This document shows positions 1 through 11,128 of a stretch of 64,000 nucleotides of DNA, in pieces. This DNA is from Branchinecta lynchi (lineage: Eukaryota; Arthropoda; Branchiopoda; Anostraca; Branchinectidae), in contig JAKZAP010000009.1 of assembly GCA_023053575.1 (NCBI GenBank), positions 12,629,869 to 12,693,868 of the forward strand. Direction: 5' to 3'. Position numbers and translations under genes: made by a program. The notes under the pieces were generated by a model. It saw only the letters and a list, made by a program, of their open reading frames with translations, ran no database searches and had not been told where the DNA came from. Position 1 is the first letter of the stretch. The number at the start of each line of letters is the position of its first letter.

Positions 1-282
1 AGGCTTCAAAGTATCATTTTTTATTTTGGAATACATGGTAGCCCATCGAGGTCTGCCTTCTGTTTTGGACTTTTTTTTGTTTCGCTTGGTGTTCCCACTT
101 TTTAAAATTTTCAAATATTTTGCGTCCAGCCGCCACGTCGGAGAGGGAGGCCGGATACGAGTCGACAAGCCTAACAAGAAAATCACTGATTTCTCGTGGA
201 AAGTAATGGTATTTTCTAAAAAGATATTTCTGAGCCGTTCATCTTTAAAAGATCATTTCTGGTAAGATTTAAAAGACAAATA

Positions 283-575
283 AACCACGCTTTTTGGCTG
301 TTTTAAGCCTTTTCCGAGAACCTTTGACATGTCGCGAAAACAGGGAAACAATTTACATAACCGGTTTTTCTGATGGAAAAACTTCTCGCAGACAACCGTC
401 GACAGCGTGATACACACCGAAGGTAGCAAAACATGGTAAGTGAGAAAATCAGCGTGGTTTTGTTAGAGGGGTTAGAATGTACCATACGAAATTGGGGTCT
501 CCGGGTTTAGAAATATATGGAGTGATTATGGAAGAAGTTTCCATTAGTATTATATGTAAGACAGGTCCTTTAAAG
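283..575 (+). repeat. dispersed about 290-bp repeat (copy at 33570-33862)
   Basis: Closely matches 33570-33862 along its whole length, from GGCTGTTTTAAGCC to GGTCCTTTAAA. The two copies differ by scattered substitutions. It lies in the cryptochrome intron that follows exon 5. No coding capacity and no clear target duplication seen. Confidence 0.75.
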
Positions 576-585
576 CACCACCTAC

Positions 586-844
586 CTCATTCAGTTGCCT
601 CATGGACGCATCTATGAACGGATATCCCGTCTTCCCGTCCTTCCACTTTTGGAACCACTCCTCGTTGTCATACCATTTGATTTTCAAACAGATGGGATTA
701 GTGTCAATTTTATCAAAATTCGGATTCCGACGAGACATGACGTAGAAATACTCTCGCCAGAGTAGCTGTCCAGTCACGTGATGAGAGGACGGGGGATTCC
801 CTTTGTGCACTTTGTCAAACGAGTCGCGGAGTGACCAATAGACC
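586..844 (-). CDS. cry: cryptochrome exon 5 (FAD-binding domain), last exon in window
   Basis: Encodes residues 275-361. The acceptor TTTTCAG|GGTC completes Lys275, and the probable donor is GAG|GTAGG. It reads KVYWSLRDSFDKVH, then HHVTGQLLWREYFYVMSRRNP, NPICLKIKW, GKTGYPFIDASMRQL. Trp304 in QLLWREYF aligns with Drosophila CRY Trp342, one of the flavin electron-transfer tryptophans. The remaining FAD domain, including the other conserved tryptophans, and any C-terminal tail must lie to the left of this window; I see no further cryptochrome exon in bases 1-585. Confidence 0.9.
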
Positions 845-1092
845 CTGAAAATAGACCGTGATATGAAAACTAGCTGTCGAGCACTGTAGATAGCTTTCAA
901 AGTACATTAGAAAGTCCAAGGTTCCACTTTTGTCATTTCTCAATAATTCGGGTGTTTGTAACGATTATAATGATAACTTTATTTCGGCCAAAGGCCACAT
1001 CGCATAGTTAAACAAGCCCTAAAACTCGCTAAGGACACACGTCCCTGAGGCAGCGGCAAGGTATTTACCGATTGGCTGGTCCTTCTTACCAA

Positions 1093-3383
1093 CTTTTTTT
1101 GGGATCCCAAAACGTAAGTGGAGGGATACCTATGACATCGCAAAAGTTGTCCATCCGTCCGTCTGTCCGTCCGTCCGTCCATCCGTCTGTAAGCACGATA
1201 ACTCTCGAAGGGAATGAAATATTTTGATGAAACTTGGTATGAGGATTGTTTGGGTTAAGGGTAAGGTCGAGTTCGTAGATGGGCTCTGTAGCCCTATATT
1301 TGGGTGTGGGGGCGGGGGTTCAATTTAAGGAACAAACAAAATATTTTTAAACAGCTAATGTGATAGTCGATTATGGGGTAAGAAGACATGTTGAGCACGA
1401 TGGTGACAATCATTTTCTTGCCGGACAAGTAGTTCGTCCGGAATCCGGCAAAAAACCGGAAAGTTTGTTAAAAGTAAAAGTTTCATTTGAAGTTGATTAA
1501 ATGTTTGATTTAGGGGTAAGAAGACATGCTGAGCATGATGGTGAAAATCATTTTGTCGCCGGACAAGCAGTTCGTCCGGAATCCGGCCAAAACTGGAAAA
1601 TTGGTTAAAAGTTTGATTTATGGGTAAGAAGACAAGCTGAACCCGATGGTGAAAACCATTTTCTCGCCGGACAACTAGTTCGCCTGTAATCCGGCCAAAA
1701 CCGGAAAATATGTTAAAAGTAAAAGCTTTATCTGAAGTTGATTAGATGATATATTTAGAGGTAAGAAGAGACGCTGAGTCTGTATATAACGATCATTTTT
1801 TACCCGGACATATAATTAGTCCGGAATCCGGTTGTACGCGCATTTTTTTTCAAGTCAAAATTTTATTTAAAGTTGATTAGATTTCTTTATAGGGATAAGG
1901 AGATACGCCGGCTTCGTTTCTGAATTTTTCTTTTTTTGCTGGACTAGTAGTTCGCTCGGAATTCGGGCGAAACCGCAAATTTGGCATTAGTAAAGCAGGA
2001 AGTTTCGGTCAATATCGTCAAAATAGATATGGCTTATAGAGGTATAGATAAGTAGATAGAATATCTGAACTCGGTTTTCTCTGATGATTAGCCTGGCGAA
2101 GACAAGACCGAATTGTCTGGATCAAATCTTAGATTTTTGGGATCCCATCGACACCTTTGGTCTTGTTTTTGCAGGAAACCCGACTGTTACCAGAAACAAG
2201 ACCTAAGGTTCCCATGGGATCCCGAAAATTCAATATCTGATCCAGACAACTGGGTCTAGTCTTAGCCAGATCCAGTCATCGCCAGACTCCTTGAACATTT
2301 TTACGATTAAAATTCAGAAACAGGCTAAGGCCAAATAGCTAATCATCTGAGAAAAACTTCCTGCCACTACTGCCAATTTCCCGATTTCGGCCAAACTTCA
2401 GAACTAATTGTCCGGCGAAAAAAAGAAAGCTCAAAAATGAACTCAGGGTATCTTCTTTCCCCAATAATGAACATCTAATCAACTTCAAATACAAATTTAA
2501 CTTATAACAAATTTTCCGACTCCAGCCGGATTCCGGTCGAACTATATGTCCGGGTAAAATATGATTGTCACACACGGATTCAGCATCTCTTCTTACCCCG
2601 AAATCGGTTATCTAATCAACTAGAAATAAAACTTTAAGTTCTACCAATTTTCCAGTTTTGGCCGGATTCCGGGCGAACTACATGTCTGGCTAGAAAATTG
2701 TTTTCAAATCAGTGTTTCAAATCAAACCTTCAACTTTTAATTTTAACAAGCTTTCCGGTTTGGGTCAGATTCGGGGCGAACTACTTGTCCGTCGACAAAA
2801 TGGTTTTCACTACCGTTTTCAGCGTGTCTTCCTACCCCTAAATCGAACATCTAATCAACTTAAAATAAAACTTTTACTTTTAACATCTTTCCGGTTCGGG
2901 CCGGATTCCGGGCGAACTACTTGTCCGTCGAGAAAATGGTTTTCACCATCGTCTTCAGCATGTCTTCCTACCCCTAAATCGAACATCTAATCAACTTAAA
3001 ATAAAACTTTTACTTTTCACAAACTTTCCGGTTTTGGCCGGATTCCGGGCGAACTACATGTTAGATGACAAAATGGTTTTCACCATCGTGTTCAGCATGT
3101 CTTCTTACACCATAATCGACTATCACATTAGCTGTTTCAAAATATTTTGTTTGCCCCTTAATTTGAAACCCCTCCCCCACCCCTAAATGTAGGGCTACAA
3201 AGCCCATCTACGAACTTGACTGGTCCGACGACCCAAAGAATCCTCACACCAAGTTTCGTCAAAATATCTCATTCCCTTCGAGAGTTATCGTGCTTACAGA
3301 CGGACGGACGGACGGACAGACGGACAACTTTTCGATGTCATAGGTATCCCTCCACTTACGTTTTGGGATCCCAAAAACGATTG
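1093..3383 (+). mobile_element. foldback-like element A: long inverted arms of tandem units, (CCGT)n ends
   Basis: The left end TTTGGGATCCCAAAACGTAAG with a CCGT/CTGT run at 1150-1190 is mirrored at the right by the GACGGACGGACGG run at 3300-3325 and ACTTACGTTTTGGGATCCC. Each arm holds degenerate units of roughly 110-125 bp (landmarks GGTAAGAAGACATGCTGA and CCGGAATCCGGCCAAAAC) in opposite orientation either side of about 2190. TTACCAA flanks both sides (1086-1092, 3384-3390), a likely 7-bp target duplication inside the hAT MITE. No open reading frame of note. Confidence 0.78.
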
Positions 3384-3470
3384 TTACCAAGAAAAAAAAT
3401 CGACTGTTTTTACTAAAAATCACAGCGCCTCGCGCCGACTCCGTTATTTTTTACCGACTGGCTGACAACA

Positions 3471-3979
3471 GAGATGTAGTCTTGAATTTTGGTCTTGGTC
3501 TTAAGACCAGTCTCAAGACCGATGCCGATAATCTTGGTGCCGATGCCGATATTCTCGGTCTTGGTGTTGTTCTTGCGCTTCCGATCGTCAAGACCTAGAC
3601 TGGTCTTTAAGACCCCAATTTCAGCCAAAGAGGAATTTTATGCGATCGCACAGAGCAAGGATGTCTCATAAATTATTGGCAGCATTGCCTTATCTAAATT
3701 GCAAAAGGGATATTGGCATACACTAATGTGTATTTTATGTGCGTGTTTATGACGGAAATATAATAAGCTTCCTTTTCATTAATGTCCCTTAGTTAGGCTA
3801 GAAACGAAATTCCTCACTCAATCTAGTAAAACAGACTATCTTGGTCTTGGTCTTCAGCCCACAGCTAAATTCTTGGTCTTGATCTCAATACCAGGGCTAA
3901 AGTCTTGGTCTTGGTCTTGAGGCCGGTGCGAAAATCTTGGTATTGGCCCTGTTCTTGACGTTTTGGTCTTGTCGACATC
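3471..3979 (+). mobile_element. insertion rich in GGTCTT, 14-bp flanking duplication
   Basis: A 509-bp stretch dominated by GGTCTTGG/AAGACC words at both ends with a less repetitive middle. It is flanked by ACTGGCTGACAACA at 3457-3470 and again at 3980-3993, both copies being host MITE sequence. A 14-bp duplication suggests target-primed retroposition (LINE or SINE type) rather than a cut-and-paste element; this is inference. Confidence 0.6.
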
Positions 3980-4280
3980 ACTGGCTGACAACACTGGGGG
4001 GCGCCCCCTCCCCCATACGTGACGCCCTTGCCCTGAGGAGCGCCCTCCTTGTAGGATGGCAACTGGAGAGGGGACCAACGGGATTCCCGACTAAAAAACT
4101 CTCAGAGTGAAAACTTCGCTGGTAGACAGACACTTTAGACCGCCTCACAACCTCATTAAGTGTACAACAACGCGGATGACGAGTTCATGGTCCACGCTAA
4201 AGACCTGAGGAAGTCTGTCTGTATGTAACGACACGAGGTATTTAATTCCAAATGTTTATAACAACTCTCGCGAAATGCGT

Positions 4281-4690
4281 ATTCTCGCCGTTCCCAGAGG
4301 ACTCCTCGGGGAATCAAAGGGAACGGCGAGAATAGAGGGAGTCACTCCACGTGGACTCCGCGTACAGAAACAGCGAGAAGACGGGGAATGCTTCCAAAAT
4401 GGATTTTGTTCGAAATAAAAAATATGCAGTTGACGAAATTAGTCTGGATCCACTTTATTTTGGTTTTGTTTATTCTGATTGCTTTTAATTAATTGTACAT
4501 TGCACCAACACCAGCAAAAAATGACTCCCCTTCGAATCTCAAATGGAGTCCTTTTTTTTTATGGTGATGATAACTGGAGAATTCCCCATCCGTGGGGACT
4601 CGCGAGAATACGGGAAGTGAGTCCCCGGGACAAACAAAAACGAAAACGCGTGGACTCCTCAACTGGAGTCCTCGGGGAACGGCAAGAACA
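4281..4690 (+). repeat. palindromic MITE (ATTCTCGCCGTTCCC ends)
   Basis: Begins ATTCTCGCCGTTCCC and ends GGGGAACGGCAAGAA, inverted ends shared with the copy at 16424-16762 and with a fragment near 37390-37500. It contains internal GGACTCC/GGAGTCC palindromes. Non-coding. Confidence 0.7.
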
Positions 4691-4766
4691 CGCCTAAAGT
4701 GTCTTTTGTCGCAAATCCCCTTTTTCTCGAATAGTCGCATTGCCTCACACGCAGTGCCTGTTTTTA

Positions 4767-5262
4767 AAGGCGGTTTTCCGTACTCCCACAAACAGTTTGT
4801 GGGTCGACTGTGGCTCGAAATCCGCGGTCTTTCGTGCGGCCTACAAATGTGTTTCCGCGAACAACAGGATTTTCATGGCTCGCTTTGTGGCTCAACTTTG
4901 ACAAACAACTGGCGATGTGATCGCCATTGTCGATTTCGTGGCTCGATTCTGACGGGAAATTCAAATTGAGCAGCAAAATAGTGTCTAAACAATAAAATAA
5001 ACTACTTTTTCAAGCATATAGACTTCAAACTGAGGATGCTTTTGTACAGAATGGTAAGGAAATAAGCCAGGAGTTCTATTTATTGTGATTTTTCAAGAAT
5101 TTTATTTTTATTTTCAGATACTTGATTACCGCCAAAAAATAGACAAAACGGCGTTTCCGCGAGTTTCAACTTGTGGCTCGACTGTCCGGCACACAATCGT
5201 GTTTCCGCGACAAACACTCAGAAGTGTGTGGCCCACAACTGTCTCGCGGAAAAACGCCTTAA
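4767..5262 (+). repeat. about 500-bp MITE-like repeat (copy at 14105-14602)
   Basis: The ends AGGCGGTTTTCCG and CGGAAAAACGCCTT are inverted. The same element with matching internal blocks (TGTGGCTCGA, AAATTCAAATT, CAAGCATATAGACTT) lies at 14105-14602. Non-coding. Confidence 0.75.
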
Positions 5263-5599
5263 GTTTTTAGGGCACTGCTTTGAACGAAGAGAAAACTACG
5301 TATATAAGGACCAATATAAATGTATTAAAGGGGTCAGTCAGAAGTCAGTAGCAAGTGAGTAACAAGGCAGTCCCAACTCAGTAGTGATTAAGGAAAGTTT
5401 GATTAACAGATGTCACCGATGTATGCAGAATTCCAATATTAAACGTAAGTGTGTTTTCTAAACACTGTTTATTGAATGTAGGACCCAGGACCTGCCGTCC
5501 GACCCCCCCCCCCCCCCCCCCCAGTTACGAACCAACTCTTCGAGGATTAAGATCGGAGTATCGTTATAGCCCAATATGTACCAACCGCTCGGGTACACG

Positions 5600-5890
5600 C
5601 CAAAAGCATATTAGATACTCGGTTTGAGACAACATGTTAACACAAAAGGTATCACAAGATCCATTATACAACATATAAAGGCGGCAGGCAATTCGATTGT
5701 AACCAGTTTGAAAGTAGCCTGTCCGATTAATGTGATATATTGGCCGCTATATATTGACAGCTGATCATATGATAGATTCTGTACGTGGTGAATTGACAAA
5801 CAACAGGTTACGGGTTCAAGTCCAGCCTGAGAAGCATTTCCATCTTTCAATTCACTGCTTACAACCCGATGTATTGGGCGCCCCTCCATA
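5600..5890 (+). repeat. tRNA-like SINE fragment
   Basis: GGTTACGGGTTCAAGTCCAG at 5802-5822 fits a tRNA B box, and is followed by GAGAAGCATTTCCATCTTTC. A related tail (GGTTCAAATAATACTCGAGG, then GAGCATTTTTGTCGTTC) occurs at 23235-23280, which suggests a dispersed tRNA-derived SINE. The A box is not convincing. Confidence 0.45.
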
Positions 5891-5920
5891 GCTTCAAATC
5901 AAGTCTTTTGCTCCATTTGG

Positions 5921-7195
5921 GTTTTTGGGATCCCAAAACGTAAGTGGAGGGATACCTATGACATCGCCGTCCGTCCGTCCGTCCGTCCTTCCGTCCGTCT
6001 GTAAGCACGATAACTCTCGAAGGGAATGAGATATTTTGATGACACTTGGTGTGAGGATTCGTTGGGTCGTCGGACCAGTCAAGTTCGTAGATAGGCTTTG
6101 TAGCCCTACATTTAGGGGTGGGGGAGGGGTTTCAAATTAAGGGGCAAACAAAATATTTTGAAACAGCTAATATGATAGTCGATTATGGGGTAAGAAGACA
6201 TGCTGAACACGACGGTGAAACCCATTTTGTCATCGGACAAGTAGTTCGCCCGGAATCCGGCCAAAACCGGAAAGTTTGTTGAAAGTAAAAGTTTTATTTG
6301 AAGTTGATTAGATGTTCGATTTGGGGGTAGGAAGACATGCTGAAGACGATGGTGAAAACTCTTTTCTCGACGGACAAGTATTTCGCCCGGAATCCGGCCC
6401 AAACTAGAAAGTTTGTTGAAAGTAAAAGTTTTATTTGCAGTTGACTAGATGTTCGATTTAGAGGTAGGAAGACATGCTGAAAACGATGGTGAAAACTATT
6501 TTCTCGACGGACAAGTATTTTCAACCGGAATCCGGCCCAAACCGGAAAGTTTGTCAAAATTAAAAGTTTTATTTGGAGTTGATTAGATGTTCGATTTAGG
6601 GCAAGAAGACATGCTGAACACTTATGTGAAAACAATTTTCTACCAGGACATGTAGTTCGCCCGGAATCCGGCCAAAACCGGAAAACTGTTGGAAGTTAAA
6701 GTTTTATTTCTAGTTGATTAGATAAGCGATTTAGGGGTAAGAAGAGATGCTGAGTCCCTGTATGACAATCATATTTTACCCGGACATATAGTTCGACCGG
6801 AATCCGGCTGGAATCGGAAAATTTGTTATAAGCTAAATTTTTATTTGAAGTTGATTAGATGTTCATTACTGGGGAAAGAAGATAGCCTGATTTCGTCTTT
6901 GAGCTTTCTTTTTTTGCCGGACAAGTAGTTCTGGAGTTCGGCTGAAACCGGGAAATTGGCAGAAGTGGCAGGAAGTTTTCGTCAAAACAGATATGACTTA
7001 TAGGGGTAAACACACATGCTGAATTCGTATCTGAACTTGGTTTTCTCAGGTGATTAGGTATTTGGCCTTAATCTGTTTCTGAATTTTAATTGTAAAAATG
7101 TTCAAGGAGTCTGGCGATGACTGGATCTGGCTAAGACAAGACCCAGTTCCCTGGATCAGATATTTTTGGGATCCCATCGAAACCTTTGGTCTTGT
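5921..7195 (+). mobile_element. foldback-like element B (single arm)
   Basis: Same family as element A, starting TTTTGGGATCCCAAAACGTAAG with a CCGT run at 5966-5998. It continues through the GGTAAGAAGACATGCTGA units to the central GGGATCCCATCGAAACC at about 7170. Only one arm is present. It lies in cryptochrome intron 4. Confidence 0.75.
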
Positions 7196-7862
7196 TATAC
7201 GAGGCTCTGCTTTGGGCCCTTGTCTCCTCAATGGGGATTTCTCGCCTGAAATCGACCCAGAAAAAGTGAAAAGATTTTGACCCGATTTTAGGTTAGTTTC
7301 TTCCTCGGAACGACCAGCATTTCCGCCTCGAGCAGCGCCTTCGTACGTGCTGCGCCTCGCAAAAGAGCTTTTTAGAGGCTCGTGGCCTATTTTCTGCATT
7401 GCTCTATCCTTATTATTACCAAGAACAATAATCATGTAGTCTTTGATACCGTGCAGCGACTATTAATACCCCGACAAAACTGAGCGGACCTAGAGGTATC
7501 TACTGTAGCATTTTACCCCTCTACTCTACTTCCGTCGTCGCCGTTGCTCATCGCAGAGAAAGAAAATGCAGGAGGCGTACTTTGCCCGCGAGAAACAGCC
7601 GCTCTTGAGCGCGTCCAAAGAACCAATCAGCTTTTTCTTCTGCTTTTCCTCAATGTGGTTTCCCAGCGACACGGCTAATTGTAGAGGTAACGAAACGTGA
7701 TGTGACGCGAAGATACTAACCTCCGCTCGTTCACAGCGGATAAGGTTCGGCGAAATACTCGACTCTGCATAGTCATGGTACAGAGATAGACAAACGGAGG
7801 TTCTATCTGATTATTTGTTCTTGTTATTTCTCATGTTACGGAAAATGGGACAAGCTACTTAC
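7196..7862. other. cryptochrome intron 4 remainder, GC-richer unique and repeat pieces
   Basis: Part (about 7464-7580, with ACCCCGACAAAACTGAGC) recurs at 41726-41840, so it is at least partly dispersed repeat. I see no exon or RNA gene in it. Confidence 0.4.
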
Positions 7863-8212
7863 TTTCTAACGGAAATGACGCCGAGTGCCAGCGCCGCACT
7901 TAAACTCATGGGCGGTCCCAGAAGATTCGGTCTGGCCTGGTTCGGCTGAAAGTATCCCTTTTTGAAGGCACGCTTCTCCACTTGCAACCTCGCCCTCATG
8001 TGCTCCAAGGACCTCCTCTCACCCCCTCTTAGTCTACGTGTCTTCATAAAGCATTGCTCAAAGGGAAGACCCAGGTCCTGACAGTTTGGAATGCGCGGGA
8101 AAATTCGAAACCCGTGTGTCTGAAAAGGGGCGGGAAGGACGGCGTGATTTATCTTCAACCAATCAGGATCGTCGACGGGTCTTGGCGGCTCGCTAACGCA
8201 GTCTGTAGCTTG
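7863..8212 (-). CDS. cry: cryptochrome exon 4 (linker and start of FAD-binding domain)
   Basis: Encodes residues 159-274 plus two bases of codon 275. The acceptor is TTTCTAG|CAAGC and the donor AGAAA|GTAAGT. It begins with the variable linker (EPPRPVDDPDW at about residue 168), then DLGLPFEQ, RGGERRSLEHM, VEKRAFKKGYFQPNQARPN and SAALALGVISVRK. The RGGE and PNQARPN elements mark entry into the FAD-binding helical domain. Odd point: fly and vertebrate cryptochromes usually read S-x-x-LRFGCLSVR here, whereas this reads ALALGVISVR (residues 265-274), closer to microbial class I or DASH photolyases. Confidence 0.9.
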
Positions 8213-9252
8213 CTAGAAACAAATATAAATTCTCATTCAACGCTCAAAGGACATCACCATAGGGGTATTTCATTGGCAGTGAAATCAAACATCACCTGTC
8301 AAAAGTTAGGTGACATGAACAGTTAAAATGGATAAAAATAAATTAAAACTAACGTTACTGACGGACAGATGAGTAGTACGAAATTTGATTTCTTAATTTT
8401 AAAAAAATATATAAAAAAAACGTCACTTGTCGCGAGTACTCTGGAACTCCCGTAACAATAACTGAGACCTCAATCCAGCGATGATTAAAAACTCGCTTTG
8501 ATGTACTAGGGAGGGCTAATCCGTACTGGAGCGTCGAACACTGAAGTGCTGAACAGTTTTCAAGCGTCCTACAGTACATTCACGATTATAAAATCTTTCG
8601 CGTTCGCATGTATCGAACCAGAGATTCATGTATCTTGCGATTCCACTAGCTTTATCTCAATAAGGAATGCCTGGATTTACCAGACGGATCAAAAAAGATC
8701 TAGTTTCCTTGATAATAGGTTAATAAGCAGAACTGCTCTTCAGCGAACAATTCCAGCCCAACTTATCCACAATCCAAGTTCAATAGGGCGTCTTTCCCCC
8801 TTCAGTTTCAGCAAAACTTCCAACTGTTGCACGCAAAGGTACAAAATACCTATATCTCGGCTTGCGACCGAAAATTTTTCTTCTTCTCGGAATCACCATC
8901 TCAGGTAGTGTTCCAGTGAAGTTATTACAAGTTACGATGATAAGAGGAGGGGCGAGCGCATTGTGGTAGTTATAACGCTCTCTGGAACAAAAGTAATAAC
9001 AACGCGAACATACGTCATCAATCTTACAGGAGTTCCTGCAGAACCGATAGTTATTATCACTATGCTCGCGACCATCACAAGTAAATTGTAACGATCGTAA
9101 CAGTCGCGGAACGATAATATTAAGTGGGAGGAACCAATTTACTTATTACGGCGGACCTGAATGGCAATAATAACAAGAATATTAACGATCGTAACTAGTA
9201 ATAAGCTGCTGGAACGCGACCTCAGTAACGGGGTGGAATGTAGGCTACTAAC
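8213..9252. other. cryptochrome intron 3, nothing recognised
   Basis: AT-rich DNA without a phase-compatible exon, recognisable element ends or long repeats that I can see. Confidence 0.5.
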
Positions 9253-9414
9253 CAAGAGCATATTGTACGTTAGCGGTGGAGTGCCACCCATGACATCAAT
9301 GATCTGGTCGGGATCCCACAGCGTATGTCCTGTTTCTTCTGTCCAGTCGACACCTAGTTCTCGGCAGAGGTTTTTAACAGCTTCATCTCGCTGAAACCAA
9401 ATGGGCTCGCAATC
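9253..9414 (-). CDS. cry: cryptochrome exon 3 (alpha/beta domain, DCEPIW and HTLWDPD)
   Basis: Encodes residues 105-158 in phase 0 at both ends. The acceptor is TTTCAG|GATTGC and the donor TTG|GTTAGT. The start DCEPIWFQRDEAVKNLCREL closely parallels Drosophila CRY ([20 protein letters not shown], from memory of the family), and HTLWDPDQII...GGTPPLTY is the usual end of this domain. A dispersed MITE end (TTAAAGTTTAACTG) lies about 18 bases upstream of the acceptor, so the polypyrimidine tract is partly transposon-derived. Confidence 0.92.
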
Positions 9415-9431
9415 CTGAAACGTAAAAGCTC

Positions 9432-10236
9432 CGTTAAAGTTTAACTGAAAAGGGAGCTTATTTTTGTATCTGATATTTGAATACCGCCATATATTCCTTG
9501 AGCCCACGCCGACTTTGAAACATATATTCAAATAATGTATACAATGGATACGTCAGCTCCGATGTTTCATCAGCGATATTTCGGCTCTTCTTGGCAAGGG
9601 TCCTCGTCACACTGTCAATCTTCAGGTCCACGTCGGGGAAGGAAACAAACCTGTAATAAATAACTGAAGCTCCACTTATCCACTATTATTTGAATATATT
9701 TTGACTCATCTAAGGAATTTTGTATTTTTTCACCCGGGGTTCTAGTAATAACGTTCAGAATTTGCGCTGCTTGCACGACAACCCAAAATTCATCCGGACA
9801 CAAAAAGTGTGAATTTCAACAAAAATCCTTCAATTCCATGCGTGAAGAAGGCTAAGCTCAGAAAATTCGAACGCTAAGATCGGGAGTAAGGTGATCCTAC
9901 GATATCTCTTGCAAGGATCGGGCAGCCTTAGTTTATGTATGTATGTATGAATATTCTTTATAACCTGTTACATTCAAATTGAACAAGAACGGAGTAAATG
10001 GAAGAAAAATAAATTTTTCGGCAATGGCTTAACCTTGTAGTTGCTGAATATTTCAAGCATAGAGGGACAAGCACATACAGGTACCACAAATCCAAAAGAA
10101 TAAGTTCATTCGATGAAATTAATTTTCTTTGGATAGCGGATAAAAGAAGTAACGGGTTTTCAGGCAAATTTAAGTAAATGAGTGAACTGTAACTAGAACT
10201 GTCGGACCTACGCCATCTTCGGTTAAACTTTAAAGG
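9432..10236 (+). repeat. MITE family with TTAAAGTTTAACTG ends (copy 1)
   Basis: Left end GTTAAAGTTTAACTGAAAAG and right end GGTTAAACTTTAAAGG are inverted. The same ends bound copies at about 38091-38558 and 46004-46475, which share long internal blocks (CTGCTCTGGTTATGACGTT-like and ATTCTACTATGAC). This copy contains a dispersed block (9533-9653) also found at 18463-18590. Its left end is about 18 bases from the exon 3 acceptor. Confidence 0.6.
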
Positions 10237-10783
10237 ACATGCCAAAACTTACGAGCTAGCAACCTAGAGCTAATGGGTGAAAGAACATTCCCTTCGGCAC
10301 TGTAGTAGGCAGTGGAAACTACTGACCATAAATACAGGTACAAAACCAAAGGTTTCGATGGGTTCCCATTTCCCAAAGGAGAATATGGATTTCTCCACAT
10401 TCTATCCACATCTTCCATCCACATTACTGGGTCTTGCAGGTTTGCTGTCTTCGCCAGGTCCAGTAAACATGTTGTTTGTCCCCAGGTCAGATAACGATCA
10501 GAGTACCATTGCTAGTCAAAAACCCATAAACGTTCTGATCCAACAACTTTGCTCGTTCTGACATTTCCGGTTTAACTCCGATTCTAATCCGTCATTCACT
10601 CCGTTGTAAATAAAAAACAAAGCCACCATCGGTGGATTATTATCTACATAACGAGAGGAGTGACCTGACAGAGATATTTAGTAGTAATGGACAAGGAGTA
10701 AAGGTGCTGGTTTTTCGCGGATGAGGGCTGAACGACTCATTCGCTGAGAAAACTAAGAACAGATAAGGATTTAGCATTCATTC

Positions 10784-11128
10784 TTGCCTTCAAATCAAAT
10801 CTCTATGAACTTTACATTAAGAATCAACTACTTGATATTTCAAAAACTAGAGATTATTCAAGTTAGTATTTTCATATATAAATTTCTCAATACTATACTT
10901 CCCTCCTCTTTTGAAAATGTTTTCTCCATTAATAGTGATCTCCATAGTCATGATAAACGAGGGGCATCAAATCTGTTGCACCCATTCAGAAACACGACTA
11001 GAGCTTCTTTCGTGATTAGAAATTTTGCTCCCTCTGTATGGGATATAATTCCAGTTGAAATTAGAAACTCGAGTCATCTGGCATCCTTCAAGGCTACAGC
11101 GAAGAGATTTTTCCATGCAAAAGAATAG
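10784..11128 (+). pseudogene. LINE reverse-transcriptase C-terminal tail fragment
   Basis: A 114-residue open frame whose second half (NTTRASFVIRNFAPSVWDII, PVEIRNSSHLASFKATAKRFF) fits the C-terminal tail of non-LTR retrotransposon proteins (pattern R..SF..R....WN.LP..IR...SL..FK..L). No catalytic reverse-transcriptase motif remains, so it is a 5'-truncated relic. A short (TTTAA)n run follows at about 11330-11380. Confidence 0.7.

Larger units (their letters stand above)
1043..4038 (+). mobile_element. hAT-type MITE split by two nested insertions, perfect 8-bp TSD
   Basis: The outer ends CAGCGGCAAGG (from 1051) and GTGACGCCCTTG (to 4030) are degenerate inverted versions of the CAGRGGCGTYAC ends seen in the intact copies at 17400, 55052 and 56717. 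They are flanked by CCCTGAGG at 1043-1050 and again at 4031-4038. Only the pieces 1051-1092, 3384-3470 and 3994-4030 belong to this MITE (internal motifs TTACCGATTGGCTGG and TTTTTACCGACTGGC); the rest is two later insertions. Confidence 0.8.

Noticed and set aside
1150..1190. CRISPR-like array of CCGT repeats
   Set aside because: A simple tetranucleotide microsatellite at the border of a foldback-like element in an intron-containing eukaryotic genome; no repeat-spacer structure.
9533..9653. Candidate extra cryptochrome exon (GTTTGTTTCCTTCCCCGAC...)
   Set aside because: The same sequence occurs inverted at 18463-18590 and in pieces elsewhere, so it is a dispersed repeat; exons 2 and 3 already join in phase without it.
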